NCBI RefSeq assembly: GCF_905220365.1
Contig: NC_061143.1
Coordinates: 8,122,001-8,186,000 of the forward strand
Reading direction: 5' to 3'
DNA: 64,000 nucleotides
From: Vanessa cardui
Lineage: Eukaryota; Arthropoda; Insecta; Lepidoptera; Nymphalidae
How positions within the stretch are numbered: position 1 is the first letter of the stretch; each line of letters starts with the position of its first letter. A model generated the notes under the pieces. That model was not told the origin of the DNA and did not search any database. It was given only the letters and a program-made list of their open reading frames with translations. Positions 13,701 through 28,700 of this stretch are shown here, piece after piece. Position numbers and translations under genes: made by a program.

Positions 13701-16700
13701 TAAGAAAATCTGTTGTATGTCGCAAATTGTCAAACAAGATTTTTGAATAAAACACAGACATGTTAACTTACAGCTCCGCTTATAAACATTATTTAGATGA
13801 CAAGTGTAACTCTAATTTGTCTCTTTTTCATGATTCATTAGACATTCGAAAGAGAAATACAGCATTATTTAGGTAATCACCGCTTACCAATGATATTCTA
13901 ATAAACAGATATGTTATATCCATACTAAACAGCAGAAAAAAGTGTGCCGCGCCGGTGACCGTTTATTTTAGTTAATTTTTACATTTCGTTAAAAGTAAAA
14001 AGGATAGCGTGATAAAAACAATAAGTAAAAGGGATAACTAGATGTTTTAATTACACAAAACGTATTACTACGTAAAACGACTAAAGGCAAACGTCCCAAT
14101 TAGGACGTTTTCTAGTCTTCACTTTTTGCGCGCTAATAACATATCTGTTTACTAAAACATCATTGCGGCCTACATTATGACGTAGAATTATGGCGAATTT
14201 ATAAATCAGTATAACATTCGATGCATAATTTATTCCTAATGTAGATATTCTGTATCGAGATTTACAACTTTATTAATTTCGGTTTATGTTCACTAATTAT
14301 TTTCATATTTAATAAAAAAAAAAATTATGTTTTATAGAATGCAGTTCGAATAGTCCGCGCATTATTTGAAATAACGTTGCGTAAGAACAACGCGTACATG
14401 GCGGGCCTTTACCTAAAAATGGCGAAAATGATGGAACTACAAATATGGGACTTCTACAGCGATATGAGACAGTTCAACTGTTTCCCTAACGAGGTGTTAA
14501 AACATATCGAGTACCCTATGCTGAAGCCAGACCAGATACGGGATATGGACTGGAAAGAATTGGGTATGTTGACTTAAATGCGTCTTGCATTACATTTTAT
14601 ATAATATAATCAAGTATTACTTGAAATGTCCGAAAAATGACAATATTTCCCTAAAGACAAAAAATAAACTTAATGATAAGACTGCAATGTTAAATATCTC
14701 TAAGCTCTACTAATGATTGCAATCAATAGCAATAAAATATATCATAGGTACTTTTTTTAACAAAATAATAGCAACTTAACTTGCCATTCCAGGAGATCTT
14801 ATTCGCAATCCAAAAACAGCGAGACAGTTGAAAAAATGCGCCGAAGAATTCCCTTTGTTGGAGATGGAAGCCAGCCTGCACCCCATCACGAGGACTGTGC
14901 TGCGAATTCGACTGACTATCACACCCAATTTCAAGTGAGTTCAGTGAGTTATTCTACAAGATATGCAGATACAATACCAATATAAACATATTCTTTCAGA
15001 AGGTGAAATTCGTACACGTAAAACTAATTGTAGTAATGTTCTAAGAATAGATATTTATAGTATGACAAATATTTTCCTTGTTTGTTAGACTTAAAACTAT
15101 TTTTTGAACTCCTTTTGTCATTTTTACTTATTAAAATTTCCATCCTATGTCTTAGAACTGGTATTCTTAAAGTGCAATGGTTCAAAAAAAATCGACGTTT
15201 GCGTTGCCTCCCCCATATGGTTGAATCTTGTACCAGAAGTTCCTTAAATTTGTTTTGGAGTATGAGGAGATTTCCAGAAACGGAAGACTTCTCGCACTTG
15301 TCCTTAAGACGACATTCAACACTTGTAGATTAAAGTAACTAGACTTAAATTAGTAATCTTTTTTTAGATGGAATGACAAATATCACGGGAAAGCTCCAGA
15401 GGCGTTTTGGATTTGGGTAGAAGATCCTGATTCAGATATCATGTATTATCATGAATACTTTCTCATTACTAAGAAACAGGTAACTATTCCAAGATTCTTA
15501 AATATTAAAAAACCGCAGACAAAGAGACAGAGCTAATTTCTTATTAATAATATTATTAAAGAAATGGATACAATAAGTTGGTAGGGCTTTGTGCCAGCCC
15601 GTCTGGGTAAGTACCACCCACTCATCAGTTATTCTACCGCCAAATAACAGTACTCAGTATTGTTGTGTTCCGGTATGAAGGGTGAGTGAGCCAGTGTAAC
15701 TACAGGCACAAGGGACATAACATCTTAGTTCCCAAGGTTGGTGGCGCATTGAAGATGTAAGGAATAGTTAATATTTCTTACAGCGTCATTGTCTATGGGT
15801 GATCACCGTCATTGTCTATGGGCGTCACCTGATGGTAAATGGTCACCCCATTTACCATCAGGTGGCCTAAATGCTCGTCCGCCAACCTATACCATAAAAA
15901 AAGAGAGTTAAATATGTTTCTGTTTATTAACCTTGCATACATTATTAATTTTTTTATATTGAATTGTGTCCCGTTTTAATTGTTAGCCGGTCTTGCACTA
16001 TTAAGTAACCATTTCTTCAATCAAAAGGATGATTTTAAGAAATAAGTTGGGTAGGTTGTACAGTAACAAACATACATACATGTACAAAATCTTTGTATGT
16101 AATGAAAACTATTATTTAATAAAGTATACATATTTAATCGTATTCCAGGTGATAACGAAAGAACCTCAGGAGTTGGTGATAACCATACCAATATCAGAAC
16201 CTTTACCTCCTCAGTACTACATAAGGGCGACATCAGAAAGGTATTATAAAGTCTTACAAACGCTTCTGTTTCTGTACTTAACACAATGTATTAATTTTTT
16301 ATAGTAACCACAGAATATTTTTTTTTTCTAAGAAAATACTCACTAATTACTCTTTAATACTAATTTTGTTAAATTATTATTATTAATCAACGTATGCGAA
16401 CTTTTTTGTTAAGAAATAACTTTAATAAACTACTTATTTAAATTACTTAAGTTAAGAAAAATATTTTTTTTTATTCATATAGATGGGTAGGATCGGAAAG
16501 TGTACTGCCTCTTACATTCCAACATCTCATATTGCCGGAAACACATCCCCCTCATACAGGTATTTATAAAAATTCAAATACTATATTATTTACGACATCA
16601 AAAAACAGATAATAAATAATCTTTTAAATTTGAAGTGTGATGTGTGGTGAAAAATATTTTTGAACATAAAAAACAATTCAATACCATAGACGTTTCTATT

Positions 16701-19700
16701 GTAGCGCTAAAATGTCTTTCATTTTATTATTTTTTTTTTTAAATAAAATGAATGACATTTTTGTGCTGCAATTTTTTTTTTCATTTTATTATTTCCGATT
16801 CAGATTAGCAGTTATTATAATATTACTTCAAGTATTTAAAACTCTATATATTTACCATGTTTTTTATTTTTATTTGGTGGAGCTCGATATTTCGACATTA
16901 TTTTCGAATGAATATAAATAAATTCATTCGTTTTAAATACTTACCTGTAATAATAAAAATAACCATGTTAACTTTACATCTTTATTATAAATTTGCTTAT
17001 TATTTGATTTAAGGACAGATTAATAAATATATTAACTGACTTACCTTACTCAAATAAATTTCCAGATTTACTAGAACTCCAGCCGCTCCCAGTCACCGCA
17101 CTAAATAATCCATCGTACGAATTGCTGTACAACTTCAGTCATTTCAATCCGATACAGACGCAAATATTCCACTGCCTGTATCACACGGACAACAACGTGC
17201 TATTGGGGGCTCCCACAGGTTCGGGGAAGACCATCGTCGCTGAAGTCGCCATGTTCAGAGTCTTCAATCAGTATCCAGGCTGTAAGGTATGCTGGATTAT
17301 CTTTTCAACTTCTATTTAAGCAATTATTAAGGAAAGAGTCGAGATGGCTCAGTGGTTAGAACGCGTGCATCTTAACCGATGATTGCGATTTCGAACCCAG
17401 GCAAGCACCGCTGATTCATGCGCTTAATTTGTCTTTATAATTCATGTCGCGCTCAGCGGTGAAGGAAAACATCGTGAGGAAACCTGCATGTGACAAATTT
17501 CATAGAAATTCTGCCACATGTGTATTCCACCAACCCGCATTGGAACAACGTGGTGGAATATGTTCCAAACCTTCTCTTCAAAGGGAGAGGAGGCCTTTAG
17601 CCCAGCAGTGGGAATTTCCAGGCTGTTGTTGTTTCTATTTTAGAGTGAGCATTGATACTGAAATTCGTGGCTGTATTAGAGAGACTCTAACCTGTACTTG
17701 GTTGGCTTAGTGCAAGCCCGTCTGGATGAGTACAACTCAATCATAAAATATTCCACATCAATCAGTAGGACCCATTATTGTTTTGTTCCGGTTTGAAGGC
17801 TGAGTGCGCCGGTGTAACTACAGGCATACAGAAAATAATAATTTAGTTCCCAAGGTTGGATGCGCATTGGATATCAATGATTAATTAATTGTTACGGCGC
17901 CAATGTTTTATGTCTGCCATATTTCATCAGACCGTTTGCCCTTCCGCCAAACTACATAATAAAATAGTAGTAATAAAAGACTTGTCTTAAAATTGTTATG
18001 CAATCCCATGTGAATTATCAAAATGACAAAATATAAAGAAAAAAAATTAAAAAAATCAGAGAGAAAGAGAGGGAAACATAGCGGATAACTCTTTCTCCTA
18101 ACGTTACGAATCCTGTCCCTATCCTGTAAGCCGCGTAAAAGAACTTCTTTCCAATTAACTTTATGGCGGTATTATATTTATTGTGTGATTATTAAAAAGT
18201 AACCACAAAACAGATATAAATTAGTAAAATAAATCTTTCTTTCCTCCTTCATTATTAAGTCGATACCTTTACATTAAATCATCTGTTTTCAGGTAGTGTA
18301 CATAGCACCTCTAAAAGCTCTCGTAAAGGAACGTATCAAAGATTGGAAAGTACGGTTAGAAGAAAAACTCGGCAAGAAAGTTGTTGAGTTGACAGGTGAC
18401 GTTGCACATTGTTTTATTAGTAAAAATACTTGTACTCATTACACGGTACATGTAAGCTAAATTAAATTTAAGCTTAATAAATTAAATTAAAGAGCTGAAA
18501 TGGCCCAGTGGTTAGAACGCGTGCATCTTAAACGATGATTGCGGGTTCAAACACAGGCAAATACCATTGAATACTTCATGTGCTTAATTTGTGTTTCAAA
18601 TTCATCTCGTGCTCAGCGGTGAAGGAAAACGTCGCGAGGAAACCTGCATGAGTTTAATTGCATCGAAATTCTGCCACAAGTGTATTCCACCAACCTGTAT
18701 TGGAACAGCGTGGTGGAATGTGTTCCAAAAACTTTTCCTCAAAGGAAGAGAAGGCCTTAGCCCAGCAGTGGGAAATTTACAGATATTGTTTTTCTTTGTC
18801 TGTTGGCAATGTAATTACAGAAGCTTGCAATAACTCAAAATAATATTCCAGGTGATGTATCTCCCGACATACGAGCCATACGAAACTCTCACGTAATCGT
18901 CACGACTCCAGAGAAATGGGACGGCATCAGTCGCTCGTGGCAGACGCGGAACTACGTGAGGGACGTCGCTCTCATTGTAATCGACGAGATACACTTACTG
19001 GGGGAGGACAGAGGGCCAGTGCTGGAAGTTATTGTGTCCAGGTAATATATAATATATATAGACCTTTATATTAGTTTTTGTGAATGAAACAGTTTGTATA
19101 ATTATTTCATCAATCATCGACTGTCTATAAAAACTGAATATATATAATAAATAAACATATACTAATGATATTACTAAAAAGTTATATGCCAAACTTAGAT
19201 GAGGTATTGAGTTATCTATATTTAGATTCAAAATTCAATTATAATTTTGATTCAGGATGTAGTGCAATTTACCTTAGAATAAAATTAAAAATATATTGAT
19301 ATAACTTTAAAGAAAGGTCTTCTTTTTCTATCTTTAAATGCCTTTTTTAATATTACTTTAATGGAAAATTTATATTGATTGATTAAAAGATAAGGTAGGT
19401 ACCACCCACTCATCAGTTATTCTACCGCCAAATAACAGTACTCAGTATTGTTGTGTCCCAGTATAAAGGGTGAGTGAGCCAGTGTAACTACAGGCACAAG
19501 GGACATAACATCTTAGTTCCCAAGGTTGGTGGCACATTGACGATGTAAAGAATAGTTAATAATTCTTACAGCGTTAATGTCTATGGGTGATGGTAACCAC
19601 TTACCATCAGGTGGCCCATATGCTCGTCCGCCAACCTATACCATAAAAAAACCAACATCTCTATTTAAATAAAACTAGTTATACCGGATTTGAATCGCGT

Positions 19701-22700
19701 ATATTTATTATTTTTGGCATCCCGACGTTTCGAGCACTTTACAGCGTTCGTGGTCACGGGTAAACGTCGGGATGCCAAAAATAATTAATATACGCGATTC
19801 AAATCCGGTATAACTAGTTTTATTTAAATGTGTAATAATCGCGAAAATTTAAGCCAACATCTCTAATCTGCAACATTTGATTTCCAGAACAAATTTCATC
19901 GAATCGCACACGTCCCGTCGTCTGCGTATCATCGGTCTGTCGACTGCCCTCGCGAACGCCAAGGACCTCGCCAATTGGTTGAACATCGGCGAAATGGGAT
20001 TGTACAATTTCAGACCATCAGTCCGACCCGTTCCTTTGGAGGTAATTACTAATCTGATACAAAGTAGTATTGGCAAAAATATTTATGTATTTGTCATTTA
20101 CTTCTCAAATTATTTGGCCTCTCCTTAAATATATAAAGTGATTTTTTTTATTTTGAATTCAGAGATTCCATCATAATACTAGCTCCCGCTCCTTTATACT
20201 CAGAGAAATATAATTTATTGAGTAGGCTTTTGAAGTCATCATGTTTCAACACAACTGAATGTTATGTTATCTAAAGGAACTCACTAGTTACTCTTTTGAA
20301 GTAAAATAGAATTGTATATGATTACTGAAATCATTTATTTATTTATTTATTTATTTAATGTCACACTGTATACATATCATTACAGGATTGTGCCCCAATT
20401 CGATATTACAGCACTTTAAAAAAACAAATTTAATACATCTAACCATGTTATAATAATATATATAATACTAAATTGTATATGATATATTCCAAGAAGCAAC
20501 TATTGTGAGTTCACTCATACTGCAACAAAACAAATCAACTCTGTCAGCTATCGTATTGAGAGTATCATCATGTGTAATATCACGTAATATCATGTAATAT
20601 CAAAGTGGGCCCGTAGTAATACGTGTGTTGTCAGGTGCACATCTCGGGGCACCCGGGGCGGCACTACTGCCCGCGCATGATGTCCATGAACAAGCCGACG
20701 TTCCACGCCGTGCGCGCGCACTCGCCGCACGCGCCCGCGCTCGTCTTCGTGTCCAGTCGCCGCCAGACGAGGTACCGCGCACATACTACTACCTATGCCT
20801 ATATGTCACCTTTTCATCATCATCATCATCAACAGCCTGTAAATTCCCACTGCTGGGCTAAAGGTCTCCTCTCCCTTTGAGGAGAAGGTTTGGAACGTAT
20901 TCCACCACGCTATTCCAATGCGGGTTGGTGGAATACACATGTGGCAGAATTTCTATGAAATTTGTCACATGCAGGTTTCCTCACGATGTTTTCCTTCACC
21001 GCTGAGCACGAGATGAATTATAAAGACAAATTAAGCACATGAATCAGCGGTGCTTGCCTGAGTTTGAACCCGCAATCATCGGTTAAGATGCACGCGTTCT
21101 AACCACTGAGCCATCTCGACTCGGCCATGTCATCTTTTCAAAGAAAATAAAAACAACTTATGTATATGTATCTTTGTGTGCGAGTGTGCGCGTGTTTTTG
21201 TGTGTGTGTGCGTGCGTGCTTGCGTGCGTGCGTGCGTGCGTTTGTGTGTGTAACGCTTTTCTTATTATCGAAAATATATAGACATATGTATATGTCGCAG
21301 CCAACTGGTTAAATCAGCCAGCTGATTAAGCAGCTAGCCGCTTAATTAAACGCCAAACTGTTCAATCATGGAAATTTCAATAAATACACCATCCCTAGCT
21401 GAGAAAACGTTCGACTGCAGAAAAAGTTTTGGAGGTTATAAATTATATACAAAATGCTAGGGTGACCATGAATAACGCTTGCGGTTTAGTAAATTGCTCC
21501 AGGAGGAGGCGATATAGAGGGAGAGAAGGGAGTCGGGACTATCTATATATATATCGCTTTCATGTAGTCGATTACTGTCACTTTATTTACAGATTAACAG
21601 CATTGGACTTGATAGCGTATCTAGCTGCTGAAGACAATCCGAAACAGTGGCTGCACATGCAAGAAGCAGAGATGGAGCAAATCCTGTCGAATATTCGAGA
21701 GTCGAATCTCAAACTTACCTTAGCGTTCGGTATTGGAATCCATCACGCTGGTCTGCATGAGAAGGATCGTACTACGGTGGAAGAATTGTTCATCAACCAA
21801 AAGATTCAGGTATGAATGATTGCTTCCTATTTTATCTTAATTATAACATTCTAATGCTCTTCATGCAATAATCTTAATACTCTTTATATTTTTCACGCCA
21901 TCGACGTGATATGCACGTCCTTTCAGTCAAATCAAATCAAATCAAATCAATTTTATTCAAGTAAACTTCACAATGAAGCGTTTTTGAATCGTCAATAATC
22001 AAATACTACCACCGTTTCGGAAAGCAGCTTCTAGCGAGAAGAAACGGCAAGAAACTCGCATAGTTGCTCTTTTCAAATAAACACATTTACAATGTTGTTA
22101 TTGACAGTAATTAGCGTCCTATCATGGAACCCGAGCCTAACTTCAGGCGTTTCTCTCTAAAAAGTACTCTTTTAATGAATAGTATGATTTATTTATTAAT
22201 TTAGTCTTAATAATATTTTTAAATTTAAAAAATGGTAAATTGAGTCCTTTTTAATATTCTTAATGATACAAATTATACTGCGTACCTTCGCTCCCGTTTC
22301 AACCTTCTTCCTCCTCCAACACGTTCCAGACGTTCCTGTATTACTTCAGAGTTAGAAGTGCCTAGATATAATACAAAGTTTCTGCTTAACTCCTTCACGG
22401 TACGTGCAGCAAATCTCTGGAACAGTCTCCCAAAATCCATACAAAACAGTCCAAACATCAACCTCTTTAAAAAAAGAGTAAAAGAGCACTTTCTCTCACA
22501 ACTTTCATAAATTTGACAAATTTACTATTATCTTTTTTTTTTATTTTTACTGTAGATATATTTATAATATTTGTGTAGTTAGATGTAGTAATATTTAGTA
22601 TATATGTATTTATTATATTATGGATATTTATGTAAGCGTAATACATATTATATTAAAATTATTTTATATTATATATATTATATTATTAACAAAACAAAAT

Positions 22701-25700
22701 TACTTTTATAACAATTTTATTGGAAGGATATAAAATAATAATCAATTTTAAAAGCAATCTGTCAGCTTGACGCGTGGCGTTCGGAAAGTCACACTAATTC
22801 TCCTTATAATGTTATATTAAATTTTTTTCATTTATATAATATTACTAAAAGTATCTAATGTTGCACTATTTATACCTGCTATATAACACTATCTCTTACA
22901 GCTGCGGGTTGGCTGGAAGAAATTTCTTTTAGAAATAAGCCCGCCATTGAGAACAATAATTTCATGTGTAAAATTACCATGGAAAATTTCTCAGTGCAAT
23001 AAAGAGTATTATATATATTTTTTTGTAAACTTTCCGTTAGCACTTGTACTAAACTATTCTTCGTGTTCAAAAGTCTGTTGGTGGTAGTGACCACTTACCA
23101 TCGGGTGATCCATTTGTCCGTCCGCTACATATAAATTAATTAACAATTACTAAACTATAGTAAATATTAGTATTTTTGAAATATGTAAGCATTTGTTAAT
23201 TAAAGTGTTCTCTTCCAAAATAGGTTCTAATTTGCACAGCAACACTCGCCTGGGGCGTCAATTTTCCCGCACATTTAGTGGTCATCAAAGGCACAGAATA
23301 CTTCGACGGGAAGCAGAAGAGATACGTGGATATGCCCATTACGGATGTGCTGCAAATGATGGGAAGAGCTGGTCGACCACAGGTCAGATATTTGTCTTCA
23401 AAAGTTGGCATATTTTGCGATTTTTACATAGATTTGTATTTATAAATTATTCAAATGTTTCCAGTAAATTAATTAAAAAAATTGAACACTAACTGTAGAT
23501 GTAAAATCAGACCGGCTGCAGTTTATTTATAATATTTTGATAGTCTATGAATACTCTTGAACGTATTTGTTAAAGTGGATTAATTATTCCAATACTTTCT
23601 CCCAGTAGGAATCCTAATTACGTAAATAGCCTAAAATCTAGATAACAGACTCTTTTACTAAACTATTAACCATATAAAAGTACATTAAATCTTCTGGAGT
23701 TACGATAATCTAGTCCACTTGTTACAATCAAGATGAAAATTTAAAATGAGATGAAAATTTAAAATGAGATGAAAATTTAAAATGGAATTTATCCATAAAT
23801 AAGAATCTAAATCATACAAATCGTATTACAAGTTTTGATCGATTCAGACATCATATGATTTGTTTCCTCTCGCCAGTACGACAATGAAGGAGTTGCCGTA
23901 GTATTAGTTCACGATCAGAAGAAAAACTTCTACAAGAAGTTCCTCTACGAGCCGTTCCCGGTCGAATCCAGCTTACTTGAAGTCTTAGCTGATCATTTGA
24001 ATGCTGAAATTGTGGCTGGTAATGTTACTAAGCATTAATTACGTCATTTACTAATTTCTTTACTTAAATATTCTTCTTGTTATAAATGCAATATTTTAGA
24101 GGGATGTTTGTAAATTAAGCAAGATCAGTTGAACGCATCAGAATGACATTTGGCACATTAATATTATATTATGGATTGGCAATGCCACACGCGCGAATGT
24201 GCCTCCGAAAACTATTAATAAAATAAATAAATGCTGGTAAAACATTCACCGTTGAAACAATTATGATGAAATTGTTAATTGTGGTTACTTGTTCTGCCAC
24301 GAACGTTCCTGAACAAATAAAAAACAAGAATTGTTTTTACTTTGTATGTTTGTTTATAGAACTTTTATGTTTACTGTATGTTTGTTATTATTTTTATTTA
24401 TTTTTTTGATTTTATTTTTTTAATTTTAAATAGAGATGGGCCAACTGATGGTAAGTGGTCACCATCACCCATAGACAATGACGCTGTAAGAAATATTAAC
24501 TATTCCTTACATCGTCAATGCGCCATCAACCTTGGGAACTAAGTTGTTATGTTCCTTGTGCCTGTAGTTACACTGGCTCACTCACCCTTCAAACCGGAAC
24601 ACAACAATACTGAGTACTGTTATTTAGCGGTAGAATAACTGATGAGTGGGTGGTATCTACCCAGACGGGCTTGCACAAAGCCTTACCACCAAGTAATATT
24701 TAATATATAACATCTATATTTTAAATAACAAACATTCTATTTAGGTCCTTATACCACTCGATGCAGGGATGAGTAGCTAGTGAAATATACTTATGATATA
24801 GTAACACTTATTAATATTAAAATTTCAGGCACGGTTCAAAGTAAACAAGACATTCTAGACTATTTGACTTGGACGTATTTCTTCCGTCGCTTGCTAAAGA
24901 ACCCGTCGTACTACAACCTCGAGAGTTTGGAACCACAAGACATTAACTACTATTTATCGAACTTAGTGCAAACGTCGCTCGACGCACTCGTTAACGCCAA
25001 TTGTGTGGAAATTGAAGAGGTAAACTCATAATATACACACATAATTACCATATACCCTAACTAATATTATAAACACAAAAGTGACAATAAAAGAGAGAAC
25101 TGTTGTGTTTTTGTTACGCTCTAAGGTCTAAACTACGAACGATCATAATCATGCCTAATAGTCAAATCAAATCAAATCAAAATAAACTTTATTCAAGTAG
25201 GCTTTTATAAGCACTTTTGAATCGTCATTTTACAATTAAGTGAAGCAACCACCGGTTCGGAAAGTAGATTCTACCGAGAAGAACCGGCAAGAAACTCAGC
25301 GGTTACTCTTTTTTAACATTTAAAAAATACATGTTAGTTAAATACAATTATTTAAATTAATATATCCTGCGTGGAAGTCAACAGGTATTAGCTTCACGCT
25401 TTTTTATCATCTATAAAATCTTGTATTGAATAATATGCTGAGTAATAAAGATACACAAAATGACATAGGGTACCTAATACCTCCTCAATTTTTCGAATAA
25501 CCGTGATATGAATAATTACTGGATAAAGACTTTTTTCCCATAAATGGGCATATATTCACTAAGTCGATAGTTAACACTCACGTGCCTAAGGGTTGTAAAG
25601 ACTCACAGCCCTCATAGTCTTAACATCCGAAATAGATCCAACCCAAGCTGTAATACATCATGCCTAAGTTATTCTTCTTTGAAATTTTGGAAAATCGATT

Positions 25701-28700
25701 AAAAAGGTACCAAATGAATTGTTATATTTATTTTCAGGATCAACGAACAGTCCACTCTACCTGGATGGGTCGTATAGCCTCATACTACTACCTGTCCCAC
25801 AAAACGATGGCGCACTTCAATATGAACTTACAAAGCAATCTCACTTTGGACAATCTCTTGAGAATTCTGTCCGACGCGGAGGAGTATGCGACGCTACCCG
25901 TGCGCCACAACGAAGACATTCTCAATGGGTAAGTTTTGTTTTAAACTCATTATGTAAGTTACAGAATGAGTAAGAACATTTGCATCTTAACCGATGGTTG
26001 CGGGTTCAAACCTAGGCACCATTTGAATATTCATGTGCTGAATTTGTGTTTATAATTCATCTCGAGCTCGCCGGAGAAGGTAAACATCGTGAGGAAACCT
26101 GCATGTGTCTAAATAGAAATTCTGCCACGTTTGTATTCCACCAACCCGCATTGGAACAACGTAGTGGAATATATCCAAAACTTCTCCACAAAGGAGAGAG
26201 AAGAGGAGGCCTTAGCTAAGCAGTGGGAAATTTACAGGCTGTTGTTCTAGTTGTTCTATGTATGTTACAGAAGAAGTATTCAATTTAACATACGAGAGAT
26301 ATACACTGGAGTTTTGTTATATATATTTTTAGAACCAGAAGTAGGAAGTAGGTTAACCTCTAAAACAATTATCTTTAATTTATAATAACAATCAATCTAC
26401 CACAAAAGAAAAACATTTAGTCTACAAAACAAATAACCATCAATAATCACATTACACCGTAATAATTATAATTGCAATTCTCAATGTGTCAACTACAAAT
26501 CTCCCGCCTTTTTTTTTTTTAAATAGGGAAGCTGTATGACTTGACGCTGATGTTGCTTGTTTATTCCAACAATATTATTAATTCTTTCTCAGCGAATTAG
26601 CCCAACAATGTCGCCTGCCTGTAGACTCTCTATCCCTGGACTCGTCCAACGTGAAAGCGTTCCTTCTTCTGCAAGCGCATTTGACGAGACTGACGCTACC
26701 CAACACCGACTATCTGACTGACACTAAGTCGGTTTTGGATCAAACTATAAGGATCATTCAGGTAATTTTCTCATTAAATAAATAATGCGAAAAATAAAAT
26801 GTCAATTATTGTAATCAGTATATATTATGAGTTTAAAAATTGTTATTTCCTAACGAAAGCTCAAAATAATACGTAATTTATCCAAGAATCCATGAATAAA
26901 AATGGCATTTTTTAAACGTTTGTCACGTGACACAAAACGCTCTTGATTGGCCGGGCCTATGATGAAGTCACTTGCTTTTTAACCTTGATTGTCTACTTAT
27001 TAAAATATAGGCAAATGAAGTCACCGACCCCATAGCAGCGCCATATCGTCCTAGTAGCGTTTTCGGTCGCTATTTAAACATGGAACTTTTAATTTGATAT
27101 GTTTCGATAACTATGTAGTAGAATTAAAAAAAAAATAACTTTCACTGGGTTCCTTAACCTCTGCATCTAAATAATATAAAATATATTTTAATACCAGTGA
27201 AATAGCCTATTGTATATTCTATTTTGATGAATACAACTAATTTCGTTAACTGTTTGGAAATAAATATTTATGTTAGCATTAATTACTATTTTTCACTGAA
27301 AAATATAATTTTAAAAAGTTCCTCTTGATATATAAAATTTACTTTCAGGCCATGATAGATACATCAGCGGAGAACGGCTGGCTTGCTGTATGTTTGTCCT
27401 GCCAGATATTAATGCAGTGCATCGTGCAAGCGAGGTGGCCTTCCGACTCCCCGCTGACCACGCTCCCGCACATAGAGTCCCAACATCTATACATATTCTC
27501 GCACATGGAAAGGGACTCCAAAAAGCCATGTACGATGTTAAATGGCTTGAAAGTTGCCTGTATGAGGAACTATGAACTGCTAGCCAAGTATATGAGGAGG
27601 GAATTTGAAGAGGTTGAAATTGAACAAGTTCATCGGGTGAGTTGAAGATTCATAAAATATATTTCAAATATATTAATACGAAATAAGACATGGAAGCTAG
27701 TTAAATATGGTGCCTTTGAAATGGATTGAATTTTTAAGAATAATATAATGTAATTGTCAACAGGCAATATGCGATTTACCGTCTCTGAACATAACTATAC
27801 ACGTCCGAGGATTGTGGTTCGACGCAGACCACGAACAAGACAAGAAACTTAAGCAACCACCTGCCAAGGATCAGTGGACACCTTTACACGCTGATCAGGT
27901 AAATTTCAATGATTGTTCATCGTCACACACGGGACATCATCATCAACATAATCAGCCCAGCATCAGCGATAGGGACATGAAATAAATACAATTTGAGATA
28001 AATCCAAGGAATTGGATCAACATAAAATCTCCATAGCGTTGTGTTAATGAATGGAAATTTATAAAGTTGTAGGTATAGTACGACACAACTTAGATGTAGC
28101 ATCGGCAAAATTCGTAAAACCGATCACATCCGAATTAAGTACGCTATCCCAAATTATCAATATTTATTTCTCATGCGAATATGATCTTTGCACAAGCGTA
28201 ATAACTTGTAACATCATATGACCTAATATATTCGTCAATTTGACGCGTCGATTTACATGCACTCGCTTTCTCTGACGCGTGAATCTATAGCGACGAATAG
28301 CGTCGAATGGCGCGATGGGGAGCTATTTCTATTGGTTGTGTAAATCGGCAGTAATCGGTTTTATTTTCATTCCATTGCATTTTCCGATGCTACATCTAAT
28401 TTGTGTCTTACTATACTTGTTGTACTAAAACTAATATAAAAGTGAAAGTGAAAGTGGCAGCCTGTAAATTTCCCACTACTGAGATAAGGCCTCCTCTTCC
28501 ATTAAGGAGAGGGCTTGGAACATATTCCACCACGCTGTTCCAATGCGGGTTGGTGGAATGCACATGTGGCAGAATTTCGAAGAAATTAGGCACATGCAGG
28601 TTTCCTCACGATGTTTTCCTTCACCGCCGAGCACGAGATGAATTATAACACAAATTAAGCACATATATAAAGTGGTGCTTGCCTGGGTTTGAACCCGCAA

